A stretch of 64,000 bases of DNA from Geobacter sp. (lineage in GTDB: Bacteria > Desulfobacterota > Desulfuromonadia > Geobacterales > Pseudopelobacteraceae), in assembly GCA_003574895.1 (NCBI GenBank), contig PJFB01000013.1, forward strand, positions 62,001 through 126,000, written 5' to 3'. Each line of letters opens with the position of its first letter. Within the stretch, counting starts at the first letter, position 1. Positions 8,543 to 16,042 of this stretch are shown piece by piece. The translations under genes and the position numbers were made by a program. The notes beneath the pieces are model-generated. The model saw only the letters and a program-made list of their open reading frames with translations, searched no databases and was not told where the DNA came from.

Positions 8543-9034
8543 ATGAAGATAGATTTTTCAAAATTTTCTGTTAACGATTGTGCTGCATGGTGGGGAGCAA
8601 CTGTTGCGACGCTTGCATTTGTTTGGAATGTAATCATAGCCATCAGAACAGGGGCACGCGTAAGAGTAAGGGCAGTTCCGAACATGATGGTGATTCCGCC
8701 AATAACAGAAGATGAAGACAAAACGTATATCTCCGTCACCGCGGTAAATCATGGGACCTCACCTACAACAATTACACACTTTTGTGGTTTCTACTCAACA
8801 TCACTCTGGAATCTGATTAGAGGCAGGAAACAACCTTTCATTGTCAACGCACATCCGGTTCTCGGAAAGCAAACTCCACATGTTCTTGCTCCAGGAGAAG
8901 AATGGAGCAATATGGCAGACCAGAAAGGTCTTCAAGAAAAGAGCAAAGGTGGATATCTGTACTTAGGCATTATACACAATCAAAGGAAGCGTCCCATTTA
9001 TAAACGGGTCAAGTTTGAGAAAGATGAATTATGA
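8543..9034 (+). CDS. Small membrane-anchored hypothetical protein
   Basis: A 163-residue protein with one N-terminal membrane segment (about residues 13-34) and a soluble remainder with beta-rich character (ISVTAVNHGTSPTTITHFCGFYS, then LAPGEEWS) and a basic C terminus. No family was recognised. It starts 109 bp after the TIR stop, overlaps the open continuation of the TIR frame, and ends 16 bp before an attC-like site, so it could be the first captured cassette ORF or a partner of the TIR protein. AAGGTGATTAAAG upstream provides a plausible Shine-Dalgarno. Confidence 0.65.
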   Translation: MKIDFSKFSVNDCAAWWGATVATLAFVWNVIIAIRTGARVRVRAVPNMMVIPPITEDEDKTYISVTAVNHGTSPTTITHFCGFYSTSLWNLIRGRKQPFIVNAHPVLGKQTPHVLAPGEEWSNMADQKGLQEKSKGGYLYLGIIHNQRKRPIYKRVKFEKDEL

Positions 9035-9050
9035 ATTAATTCGATAGAAG

Positions 9051-9119
9051 GCCCAACAGCGGCGCGGACGCTGACGCGGCAAAACCCTGCCGCGCAGGTC
9101 ACGCCGCGACACGTTGAGC
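9051..9119 (+). mobile_element. attC-like integron recombination site 1
   Basis: The 69-bp site begins GCCCAAC (fits the RYYYAAC inverse core) and ends GTTGAGC (fits the GTTRRRY core). The interior is an imperfect inverted repeat: GCGGCG near the left pairs with CGCCGC near the right, and CGCGGCA pairs with TGCCGCG around a short AAACCC centre. It lies directly after one ORF and 27 bp before the next on the same strand, exactly where an attC belongs in a cassette array. Confidence 0.65.
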
Positions 9120-9146
9120 GCGAGAAGAAACCAAAAAGGGAAGAAC

Positions 9147-10331
9147 ATGAGTTGTGATAAATGCCAGAATATTTCTGAAGTTTCAGAAGATCAGTTGCAC
9201 GTCGTCCGTATTTGTGAATGTGGGCGTGAGTTAAAAATATTAGAGCCCGGAGAAAATGGTATAGGCATCCAAATTAGGGCCGGTGACCGTTTTGTAATGC
9301 CATCAGGCTGGTTAACGTTCTCCTTCAATCCACTGAAATCTAGAGGACAACTAACCAGGACCGGAATCGACATGTTCGCGAATATGATCTTTGTGGAAGA
9401 CATGGACAAATACAAAGAAAATATTTCAGACCATCTTGCAGATCTCGAAACTAGATATGATCATATCCTTAAAAAATCTGATTTGCTTGCTGGACTCGAT
9501 ATTGAAAACCCAGAACATGCAGAAAAGGCGTTTAGCATTTTGATGGCAAATCAGAACACTGTGGAGTGGTGGGCTAATTTGACAGGCATGCTGGCCCAGA
9601 TGTCTAGAGAAGCAATCCAATGTTGTGATGTCAACAAAGCTGTGTGGGCAGCAATGTTCTCAGAACGTGCACGGGCAATGCTTGTTTTTAAGGAGCAGTT
9701 GGAAGAGGTGGTCTGGATGGGAGGTTCCGCAAAACGATTAATAGATCTACTCCAAACGTGGGACTGCAATACAGAAAACTCAAACGAAGCTTTTTGGCAG
9801 ATAACTTTGAATCAAAACACCTACGCCTTATCGCAGATATTCGCAGTACCTCTCCTATTCATCAAAGATGCTGCTTATGTTGGAGGCATGAATATAGATC
9901 GTCAAGACTCCAAATTCGTTGATTACCTCTTTCAGATCGAATCATCTAAGGAATCGGTGCTAATTGAAATCAAAACCCCCACAACCAAATTATTAGGACC
10001 AAAATACAGGGGCACCTACCGCCTTTCTAACGAGTTCTCCGGGGCCTTGATGCAGACTCTTGATTACAGAGCCAGCATTATTCAAAACATTTCAAATATC
10101 ACCAATGGCACAGGCCACACCATAACTGCTTTTAACCCCAAATGCGCTCTTATACTCGGGAATGGAGCTAAGGAATTGGACACAAAAGAGAAACGTGCAG
10201 CTTTCGAAAATTTTAGAGCCAATTGTTCTAATGTCGAAATAGTTACATTCGATGAGTTGTTTAAAAAGCTAGAAACGATGGCAAGTCTTTTCAGTCTATC
10301 AAGATCGAAATCTAGGCCGAAAAGTGACTGA
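9147..10331 (+). CDS. Shedu-type (DUF4263) immune nuclease
   Basis: A 394-residue protein. C3, C6, C23 and C25 form a small N-terminal zinc-ribbon-like unit. The middle is helical. Residues about 255-385 carry a PD-(D/E)xK nuclease core of the Shedu/DUF4263 type: D259, then VLIEIKTP with E274 and K276, then LMQTLDYR with Q303, followed by a strand (CALILGNG) and the FENFRANCSNVEIVTFDEL ending typical of the family. Shedu SduA proteins are single-gene antiphage nucleases. GGGAAG before the ATG at 9147 is preferred over an upstream TTG at 9114, which overlaps the attC-like core. It is flanked by attC-like sites on both sides. Confidence 0.8.
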   Translation: MSCDKCQNISEVSEDQLHVVRICECGRELKILEPGENGIGIQIRAGDRFVMPSGWLTFSFNPLKSRGQLTRTGIDMFANMIFVEDMDKYKENISDHLADLETRYDHILKKSDLLAGLDIENPEHAEKAFSILMANQNTVEWWANLTGMLAQMSREAIQCCDVNKAVWAAMFSERARAMLVFKEQLEEVVWMGGSAKRLIDLLQTWDCNTENSNEAFWQITLNQNTYALSQIFAVPLLFIKDAAYVGGMNIDRQDSKFVDYLFQIESSKESVLIEIKTPTTKLLGPKYRGTYRLSNEFSGALMQTLDYRASIIQNISNITNGTGHTITAFNPKCALILGNGAKELDTKEKRAAFENFRANCSNVEIVTFDELFKKLETMASLFSLSRSKSRPKSD

Positions 10332-10354
10332 ATTTGTTATCACAGAATAATATG

Positions 10355-10427
10355 CCCAACAAGGCCGGTTGACGCCGACCACCCGAAGAAGCCGGTCGGG
10401 CGGGTCACCGCCCAAGCCGTCTAGACA
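10355..10427 (+). mobile_element. attC-like integron recombination site 2 (imperfect core)
   Basis: The 73-bp site begins GCCCAAC (RYYYAAC) 23 bp after the nuclease stop and ends GTCTAGAC, which equals the core GTTAGAC with one inserted C. The interior is self-complementary: CCGACC pairs with GGTCGG, and further imperfect pairing extends outward. The next ORF starts 8 bp later. Because the right core is imperfect, the site may be recombination-deficient. Confidence 0.55.
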
Positions 10428-10435
10428 GAAAAAGA

Positions 10436-10813
10436 ATGATGAAATCAGATTTAAAACAAGATCAGCCGAAGCCAACCAAAACGAGTGTAGTGCTCGGATG
10501 TAAGGTTGCGGGCGTGCATTTGCTGGCTTTTCTGATTTCAGTCATCTGGGCAGGGAAAGGAGAAGGATGGAGTGGAGTCTATATCTGGCCGTTATGGGCT
10601 TTGATTGACATTCCATGGTCATTTCTCTATGTCGTCCTTCTCAAGCAAGATATCAGAGAGTGGACAAAGCTAATATCTGCTCAATCAGACTTTCTACCTT
10701 ATGTGCTTTATCCACCTTATTTAATCCATGGCATCATAGGCACGATCTGGTGGGGGATCGCCCCAGGAATATACCTGAAGTATCGACGACATAAATCGAA
10801 GGGAAATAAATAG
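10436..10813 (+). CDS. Small integral membrane protein, probable cassette ORF
   Basis: A 125-residue protein with two or three predicted membrane segments (about residues 26-42, 50-68 and 90-112), a charged N terminus and a basic C-terminal tail (KYRRHKSKGNK). No known family was recognised. It starts immediately after attC-like site 2, as cassette ORFs typically do; two ATG codons in a row make the exact start uncertain by one residue. No third attC-like site was found after it. Confidence 0.6.
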   Translation: MMKSDLKQDQPKPTKTSVVLGCKVAGVHLLAFLISVIWAGKGEGWSGVYIWPLWALIDIPWSFLYVVLLKQDIREWTKLISAQSDFLPYVLYPPYLIHGIIGTIWWGIAPGIYLKYRRHKSKGNK

Positions 10814-10827
10814 GGACACTTCCCGTA

Positions 10828-11130
10828 TTACGACTCAGAAAGTCGCGTTTCAATGTCCATATGTCCGTGCAGTACACGGACAATCTCGATCGAATCGGCA
10901 AGAGTTTGACGGTAAAAAATCGCATGGCCGCCAGCATTCAATTTCCGGTAGCCAATTCGAATATCACTGCAATCCTTCCCTTTGAGAGGATTGGCAGCCA
11001 ACTGCTGAAACGAAACGTCCAGCATTTGTAGATACAAGTCGCGCTGCTCACGCCCCCAACTGTTTTGTGTGAACTTGGCGATCTCTTTCAAATCTGCCTT
11101 TGCCATGTTTGTGAGGGCAAAAGCGGGCAT
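10828..11130 (-). CDS. ParE-family toxin of a ParDE module
   Basis: A 100-residue RelE/ParE-superfamily protein beginning FALTNMAKADLKEIAKFTQNSWG and ending FYRQTLADSIEIVRVLHGHMD, the standard ParE frame (helical hairpin, then antiparallel sheet with a conserved arginine pair). ParE toxins poison DNA gyrase; this target is a family property and was not tested for this member. The start overlaps the antitoxin stop by one base (TGATG), so the two are translationally coupled. Confidence 0.88.
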   Translation of the reverse strand: MPAFALTNMAKADLKEIAKFTQNSWGREQRDLYLQMLDVSFQQLAANPLKGKDCSDIRIGYRKLNAGGHAIFYRQTLADSIEIVRVLHGHMDIETRLSES

Positions 11131-11372
11131 CAGTTAAAACTTTCACCGTCAAGTTCAGAAAGCAGGCTCTTGAGCGAATAATCAGCAGTGCCGCTTTCTT
11201 CGCCCTCAATAAGCGCACGGCGTAGAAGGGATAGCTTGGTTTCTCGCTCTTCCAAAAGTCGCAAACCGGCACGGATTGTCTCGCTTGCCGAACCAAAGCG
11301 GCCTTGGACAACCTGCTGAGAAATGAAATTTTCGTAGTGTTTGCCAAGGGTAACACTGGTATTTTTTGGCAT
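11130..11372 (-). CDS. ParD-family antitoxin
   Basis: An 80-residue ParD antitoxin. Its ribbon-helix-helix N terminus reads TSVTLGKHYENFISQQVVQGRFGSASETIRAGLRLLEE, followed by an acidic toxin-neutralising tail (ESGTADYSLKSLLSELD). GGAGGTAATCTT precedes the ATG. It is the upstream gene of the pair and presumably autorepresses it. The module sits just after the cassette-like ORFs, where toxin-antitoxin pairs often stabilise accessory DNA. Confidence 0.88.
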   Translation of the reverse strand: MPKNTSVTLGKHYENFISQQVVQGRFGSASETIRAGLRLLEERETKLSLLRRALIEGEESGTADYSLKSLLSELDGESFN

Positions 11373-11536
11373 AAGATTACCTCCATCAATGCCGTTATGA
11401 CATCACCCTATAATATTTATTGGTATCGGTCAAGGCCCAGACTTATTCCCAATCGGAGGGAATTCCGGGGACATCCATGACAAGTTTTGTCAAGAGGAAT
11501 GCAGTCTAAGTCAACCATTTGGAATGTTTTGCAAAA

Positions 11537-11572
11537 CCAGAAGCCAGCTAGCTGATGTTTGAGCGGTTCTGG
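11537..11572 (-). pseudogene. Fragment of a yoeB-like toxin gene
   Basis: These 36 bp match 32 of 36 positions of the intact yoeB at 12671-12706, same orientation, and encode PEPLKHQLAGFW on the minus strand against PEPLKHHLAGFW in YoeB. No start or flanking toxin sequence is recognisable. It is probably the remnant of a second YefM/YoeB-like module. Confidence 0.5.
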
Positions 11573-11703
11573 AATATAACTGTTTCCAATCAATCAGAAT
11601 GATGATAAAAAATTCCAATGAAACCAGTGGACCAAATCGCTGCGATCCTGAGCCGGCACCAGCCGAACCGCTGACAACCATCAAACAAACAAGGAGAAGT
11701 ATG

Positions 11704-12318
11704 ATGAAGCTGAGAGGAAATGTACTGTTGGTTATCCTGATGTTATTTTTTGCCCTTTCTGCTCATGCCGCCGATTCGACCCCTGTGCAGCTGTCCCTTG
11801 TAAACCCGGTCCAACTTTTCCCCGAGGACACGACGGTTAATGGCTTGCGAATCAACTTGCTCTACGGCGTTAACAAAGAGGTGAATGGGGTGGATATCGG
11901 CCCGATCAACAGGACGACCGGCACGACCAGAGGGGTGCAACTGGGCGCATTTCCCTACGGCGGAATCAACGTGACCGGAAACCTCCGCGGTGTGCAATTC
12001 GGCGGTTTTTTCGGCGGCGTGAATATTGCCACCGGGGATGTGACCGGGGTTCAGTTAGCCGGTATCCTTGGCGGCATAAACGCTGCCGGGAATCTGCACG
12101 GCGCCCAAATTTCCGGGGCGTTCATAGGGATCAATCTGGCAAAGGATGTGAAGGGGCTCCAGCTGACAACCATGTACAACCAGGCGGACGCAATGGAAGG
12201 GTTGCAACTGGGGCTGGTGAATGTGTGCAAACGGATGAAGGGTGTGCAGATCGGGCTCGTTAACGTCATAAAGGAAAATTCCGTGCCTTTTATACCCATC
12301 GTCAACGCCAGCTTCTAG
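11704..12318 (+). CDS. Secreted protein with GVQLG-type surface repeats (LA_2272-like)
   Basis: A 204-residue exported protein with a signal peptide (about residues 1-23, cleavage near AHA/AD). The mature part is built from short repeats such as TRGVQLGAF, LRGVQFGGF, VTGVQLAGI, MEGLQLGLV and MKGVQIGLV, each about 18-22 residues, suggesting a beta-solenoid or barrel surface protein of the LA_2272 type. AAGGAG lies 7 nt before the ATG at 11704; the ATG at 11701 is only 4 nt away, and the further upstream start at 11599 is rejected. Function is unknown. Confidence 0.7.
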   Translation: MKLRGNVLLVILMLFFALSAHAADSTPVQLSLVNPVQLFPEDTTVNGLRINLLYGVNKEVNGVDIGPINRTTGTTRGVQLGAFPYGGINVTGNLRGVQFGGFFGGVNIATGDVTGVQLAGILGGINAAGNLHGAQISGAFIGINLAKDVKGLQLTTMYNQADAMEGLQLGLVNVCKRMKGVQIGLVNVIKENSVPFIPIVNASF

Positions 12319-12408
12319 CCGGCCAGACTCAAACGCCATGCGCGCTGCCAATTGCTCCTTGAGTCCGGCTGTTCACGCCACCAACGGTTTTGGGGCGGGC
12401 TTGGCGAA

Positions 12409-12460
12409 ACGCTGCTTGTTATTTTGCCAACTGTTTCAATAGTAAAATAACAAGCAGCGT
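12409..12460. repeat. Perfect 17-bp inverted repeat
   Basis: ACGCTGCTTGTTATTTT (12409-12425) is exactly complementary to 12444-12460, with an 18-nt loop. It lacks a downstream T-run on either strand, so it is an unusual terminator; it could be a small-element remnant or a structured RNA. It lies between the surface-repeat gene and yoeB in a 265-bp stretch without other features. Confidence 0.7.
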
Positions 12461-12583
12461 GCCGCTTAATCTCGCAGCAAAACCTCACATCTGTCAAATA
12501 TGAAAACAACACCGGGGGAATTCCAGGGGTAATACCGATTATGCAAAAGAACTGGGAAGTTCGGAGATTTCAAGGAATTTATT

Positions 12584-12835
12584 TCAATAATGATCGCGAC
12601 ACTGGGCAATCAAGAGGGGATCACCTTCGACTGCATACACCAAACGGTGGCAGCTGTCTATTCTGCGGGACCAGAAACCAGCCAGGTGATGTTTGAGCGG
12701 TTCCGGCTTACCGATACCGGAAAAAGGTTCTCGCTGTATGTCCCGAATAAGTTGATTGATGCGCTTGAGCATCGCCTTGTCGGTTATCTGCCAGTAAAGG
12801 TAGTCTTCCCATGCCGCGGTTGAGAATTTGATCAT
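12584..12835 (-). CDS. yoeB: Txe/YoeB-family mRNA-interferase toxin
   Basis: An 83-residue RelE-superfamily toxin. FSTAAWEDYLYWQITDKAMLKRINQLI at the start and GFWSRRIDSCHRLVYAV...IAQCRDHY at the end are diagnostic of YoeB, with the C-terminal H-Y pair that takes part in ribosome-dependent mRNA cleavage. The start codon overlaps the antitoxin stop (ATGA). Confidence 0.93.
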   Translation of the reverse strand: MIKFSTAAWEDYLYWQITDKAMLKRINQLIRDIQREPFSGIGKPEPLKHHLAGFWSRRIDSCHRLVYAVEGDPLLIAQCRDHY

Positions 12836-13083
12836 TCCGTCAAATCTCTAACCTGCCCACCTCCTGCCCGCAATTCCTCGACTGATTCAAGCAACCGCTT
12901 GGCCCCCTGGGGATTCCTGAGCAGATATGCTGTTTCTTCAAATGCGTGATAATCGTCAAGGGAAAGGATGACAACCGGTTTGCCACGCTGGCTGGTCACT
13001 ACCACAGGATTGTGGTCTTCGTTAACCGAGCGCATGACATCTGCCAAGTGCTGTCGCGTATAGGTATAGGTCAGAGCATTCAT
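12832..13083 (-). CDS. yefM: YefM-family antitoxin
   Basis: An 83-residue Phd/YefM antitoxin starting MNALTYTYTRQHLADVM, with NPVVVTSQRGKPVVILSLDDYHAFEETAYLL in the DNA-binding domain and an acidic C terminus that covers the toxin. The frame is open upstream to 13164, but the family start is the ATG at 13083, which lies just downstream of the operator palindrome at 13104-13127. Confidence 0.93.
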   Translation of the reverse strand: MNALTYTYTRQHLADVMRSVNEDHNPVVVTSQRGKPVVILSLDDYHAFEETAYLLRNPQGAKRLLESVEELRAGGGQVRDLTE

Positions 13084-13103
13084 AGATATCGTCTCCCTGG
13101 TGA

Positions 13104-13127
13104 GTATGTACATAACATAGTACATAC
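13104..13127. promoter_or_regulatory. YefM/YoeB operator palindrome
   Basis: GTATGTAC (13104-13111) and GTACATAC (13120-13127) form a perfect 8-8-8 inverted repeat containing the TGTACA-type core known for YefM operators. It lies 21 bp upstream of the yefM start, the expected place for autoregulation. Confidence 0.75.
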
Positions 13128-13272
13128 TGGCCCAAAAATCAAACAAATTGACTGCCGGGAACACAACTGTGTCAGGCTTGACATTCGGATATTTTGAAAA
13201 AAGTGGTCACCGCAGGAAGCGCACCCATGGCACACCCGCTGTTTCTCTCAAACCGGGACATGCCGGGAGAAT

Positions 13273-15084
13273 CTACTCCTCCACTATCTGCAGCACCATG
13301 TCGCCGTACGCATCGGGTACGGTTTCCTTGATCCTCAGCAATTGATACCATTTGATAAAGGCGGAGATGAATACCACGGCCATGAGAACCATGAGCACAA
13401 CCGACATCAACGCCAGGAGCACCAGCCCCTTGGGAAGATAGTTGCCGGTAATGTTCAGGTAGCCGGCAATCATCGTGACCGGAATCATGAACAGGCCGGG
13501 GATGGCCGTCACCCATGCATACCGGGCCTTGCCGAGCCGGATCAGCATTGTGGTGCCTATGATCAGGCCGCTCGTGGCCAACAGTTGATTGCTCATGCCG
13601 AACAGCGGCCATATGGTGGTGATGTCACCGGTGTACACAAGATAGCCCCAGGAAAAGGTAAAAAGAAAGCTGGAAAGGGCGATTCCCGGCTTCCAGTTGT
13701 GTTTGCCCAATTGGGGCACAATCTTGCCGAGCATCTCCTGCAGCATGTAACGTCCCACCCGGGTGCCGGTGTCCACGGCGGTAAGGATGAATACCGCCTC
13801 GAACATGATGGCAAAGTGGTACCAATAAGCCATCATCCCCTCCATGAAAGGGACGGAAGAGAATATGTAGGCCATGCCCACGGCCAGGGAAACGGCGCCA
13901 CCCGGACGCCCCTGCACCTGTTCGCCCACCTCCCTGGCCAGGTCGGGGAGATGCACCGGCACCATGCCGAGAGCCTGGAATGCCTGGGGGGCGGTGTTGA
14001 TGGCAAAGTAATCGGCCGGCACCAGCACGCAGGCGGCTATCAAAGCCATGATCCCCACGAACCCTTCAGTCAGCATGGCACCATAGCCGACAAAGAGGAT
14101 TTCGCGCTCGTTGCCAATCATCTTCGGGGTGGTGCCGGTCCCGATTATCGCATGGAAACCGGACAGGGCACCGCAGGCGATGGTTATGAAGATGTAGGGG
14201 AAAACAGCGCCCGGAATGATGGGCCCGCCACCGGCGGAGTACTTGGTTACCGCCTCCATGGCGAGGGGCGGATGGACCACGACTATCCCCAGGGCCAACA
14301 TGACGATGGTGCCGATCTTCAGATAGGTGGAAAGATAGTCCCGGGGACAGAGCATGAGCCAGACCGGCAGGACCGAGGCAAAGAATCCGTAGGCCGGGAT
14401 GAACAGGGCGATCTGTTTCTTGCTGAAGGTGAACAGGGTGGACAGAGACGGATTGGCCGCAATATACGGGCCGCTCCAGATGCAGAGGAAGAGCAGCACA
14501 ACGCCGATGATGCTGGCCCCCTTCACATCGTCGGGACGTATTTTGTGCATGTAGAGCCCCATGATAAATGCGATGGGCAGGGTACAGACCACGGTATAAG
14601 TCCCCCAGGGGCTGGCAAACATGGAATTGACCACGGCAATGGAGAGTCCGGCCAGGGTCAGAATCAGGATGAAGAGGATGGCAAAGGATGCAACCGTGCC
14701 GGTCACCTTGCCGATTTCATACTCTGCGATACTGGCCAGGCTTTTCCCTTTGTGCCTGACGGAGGCGAACAGCACGATCGTGTCATGGACCGCGCCGCCC
14801 AGCACGCAGCCGATAATGATCCAGAGGGCGCCGGGGAGATAGCCGAACTGGGCCGCCAGCACAGGCCCCAGAAGGGGCCCGGCCGCGGCGATTGCGGCAA
14901 AATGGTGGCCAAAAAGGACAAACTTGTTGGTTTTCACATAGTCGATGCCGTCAGCCATCCTGACCGCCGGCGTCTCGCGATCTTCTTGGACGCACAGCAC
15001 CTTTCGGGCGATGAACAGCCCGTAATACCGATAGGCCAGGGCAAAAACACAAAGAGCCACAAAAACCAGAGTCAAAGCGTTCAT
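13273..15084 (-). CDS. cstA: Carbon starvation protein CstA family transporter
   Basis: A 603-residue inner-membrane protein with about 16 hydrophobic segments. FVLFGHHFAAIAAAGPLLGPVLAAQFGYLPGALWI (about residues 55-90) is the CstA signature and FHAIIGTGTTPKMI lies near residue 310. CstA proteins import pyruvate and possibly peptides during carbon limitation. It is shorter than the E. coli protein (about 700) but within the family range. AGGAAGG 6 nt before the ATG supports the start. The palindrome at 15111-15129 lies 26 bp upstream. Confidence 0.93.
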   Translation of the reverse strand: MNALTLVFVALCVFALAYRYYGLFIARKVLCVQEDRETPAVRMADGIDYVKTNKFVLFGHHFAAIAAAGPLLGPVLAAQFGYLPGALWIIIGCVLGGAVHDTIVLFASVRHKGKSLASIAEYEIGKVTGTVASFAILFILILTLAGLSIAVVNSMFASPWGTYTVVCTLPIAFIMGLYMHKIRPDDVKGASIIGVVLLFLCIWSGPYIAANPSLSTLFTFSKKQIALFIPAYGFFASVLPVWLMLCPRDYLSTYLKIGTIVMLALGIVVVHPPLAMEAVTKYSAGGGPIIPGAVFPYIFITIACGALSGFHAIIGTGTTPKMIGNEREILFVGYGAMLTEGFVGIMALIAACVLVPADYFAINTAPQAFQALGMVPVHLPDLAREVGEQVQGRPGGAVSLAVGMAYIFSSVPFMEGMMAYWYHFAIMFEAVFILTAVDTGTRVGRYMLQEMLGKIVPQLGKHNWKPGIALSSFLFTFSWGYLVYTGDITTIWPLFGMSNQLLATSGLIIGTTMLIRLGKARYAWVTAIPGLFMIPVTMIAGYLNITGNYLPKGLVLLALMSVVLMVLMAVVFISAFIKWYQLLRIKETVPDAYGDMVLQIVEE

Positions 15085-15110
15085 ATATGACCTTCCTGCT
15101 GTTCTGAAAT

Positions 15111-15129
15111 TCTTGACATGGTGTCAAGA
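15111..15129. promoter_or_regulatory. Palindrome upstream of cstA
   Basis: TCTTGACA-TGG-TGTCAAGA is a perfect 8-3-8 inverted repeat located 26 bp before the cstA start. Position and symmetry suggest an operator; it also contains a TTGACA box on each strand. The regulator is unknown. Confidence 0.45.
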
Positions 15130-15196
15130 CCTGCTCGTCGGAGTTTGGTTACGGAGAACAAGCCGCTGGTTCATGGATTGTCGGCAAAACGAAAAA

Positions 15197-15233
15197 CGCC
15201 GATCGGTCCGGTCAATGATCGGATCAGTCGGCG
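15197..15233 (-). terminator. Terminator between the cupin operon and cstA
   Basis: On the minus strand CGCCGA...TCGGCG forms a long imperfect hairpin followed by TTTTTCGTTTT. It would end transcription from the cupin operon before cstA. The remainder of the 363-bp gap (15085-15447) shows only the cstA palindrome. Confidence 0.6.
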
Positions 15234-15447
15234 TAGATGTGCAAAAACGGCCAGGTATCATTTCAGTAACCCCTCTACCCCGTCTAGGGTGGTGGCTTTG
15301 CGACACACGGTTGCCCGTGCTGTGCCTTTTCGATGATGGTGTCTTTAATATACTATTTAATGAAAATGTCAGCCACTTAAAAATAAAAACGTTTTACAAA
15401 GCAGAGCCCTGATGACGCCATCGCCCGGCGCCAGCGTATCCGGATTA

Positions 15448-15798
15448 TTACAACTCAGGGGCGCCGGAGGGGACGAGGCAGACAAAAATCAGCGTCTCAC
15501 TCCCGGTGTTCCGTATCTGATGTTCTTCATTGCCGGGGACCAGGACAACATCGCCGGTTTTGAAGCTGCTCCATTCCTGATTGCCGAATACCTCACCAAC
15601 GCCGCTGTGCACAAAGATTTCGTGTTCCCAGGCATGGGCATGCCTGGGAGTATGGCCACCTGGCCCCAACTCGAAAACGCGCATGCAAAAATTTCCGGCG
15701 CCGTGGGCTTTGCCGATGACCACCCGTGCGGTAATGCCACTGGCGATGTCATTGTTGATTGCTACGGAATCTGCTTCCTGGTAGTGCATTTTATGCAT
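15448..15798 (-). CDS. Cupin-domain protein
   Basis: A 116-residue single-domain cupin. GGHTPRHAHAWEHEIFVHSGVGEVF (about residues 47-71) carries the His/Glu metal-binding motif 1, and PGNEEHQIRNTG (about 87-98) carries motif 2 with its histidine. Such small cupins bind a divalent metal; the substrate is unknown. The first ATG lies inside the last codons of a small upstream ORF, suggesting translational coupling. Confidence 0.85.
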   Translation of the reverse strand: MHKMHYQEADSVAINNDIASGITARVVIGKAHGAGNFCMRVFELGPGGHTPRHAHAWEHEIFVHSGVGEVFGNQEWSSFKTGDVVLVPGNEEHQIRNTGSETLIFVCLVPSGAPEL

Positions 15799-15943
15799 CG
15801 TGATTTTTCCTTCCTACAGCATCGGGAATAGTGGCGGCCGACTGCGCCGTTATCTCCTCAGGGTGGCACTTTAACCACACAAGAGCTTCTTCAAGACTTC
15901 GGATAATTACATCACCCTGTTTTTCACAAATGATCTCTGTCAT
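15791..15943 (-). CDS. Small ORF coupled to the cupin gene
   Basis: A 50-codon ORF beginning MTEIICEKQGDVIIRSLEEA and ending with a TAA inside the first codons of the cupin gene (8-bp overlap). An AAAGG lies about 9 nt before the ATG. The composition is protein-like, with an amphipathic helix around residues 14-30. No family was recognised. Confidence 0.5.
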   Translation of the reverse strand: MTEIICEKQGDVIIRSLEEALVWLKCHPEEITAQSAATIPDAVGRKNHDA

Positions 15944-16042
15944 GAACGATGACCTTTTACCTAATGATCATCCAGGCAGCGACGTTATAACACAATGATT
16001 TTGTTTTTTAAACAGGTCTTAGCGCCTGCGACGGGGTAGATA

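Noticed and set aside
13342..15090. 582-residue plus-strand frame opposite cstA
   Set aside because: It is an antisense shadow of the cstA membrane helices, with a His/Gly-rich, unlikely composition.
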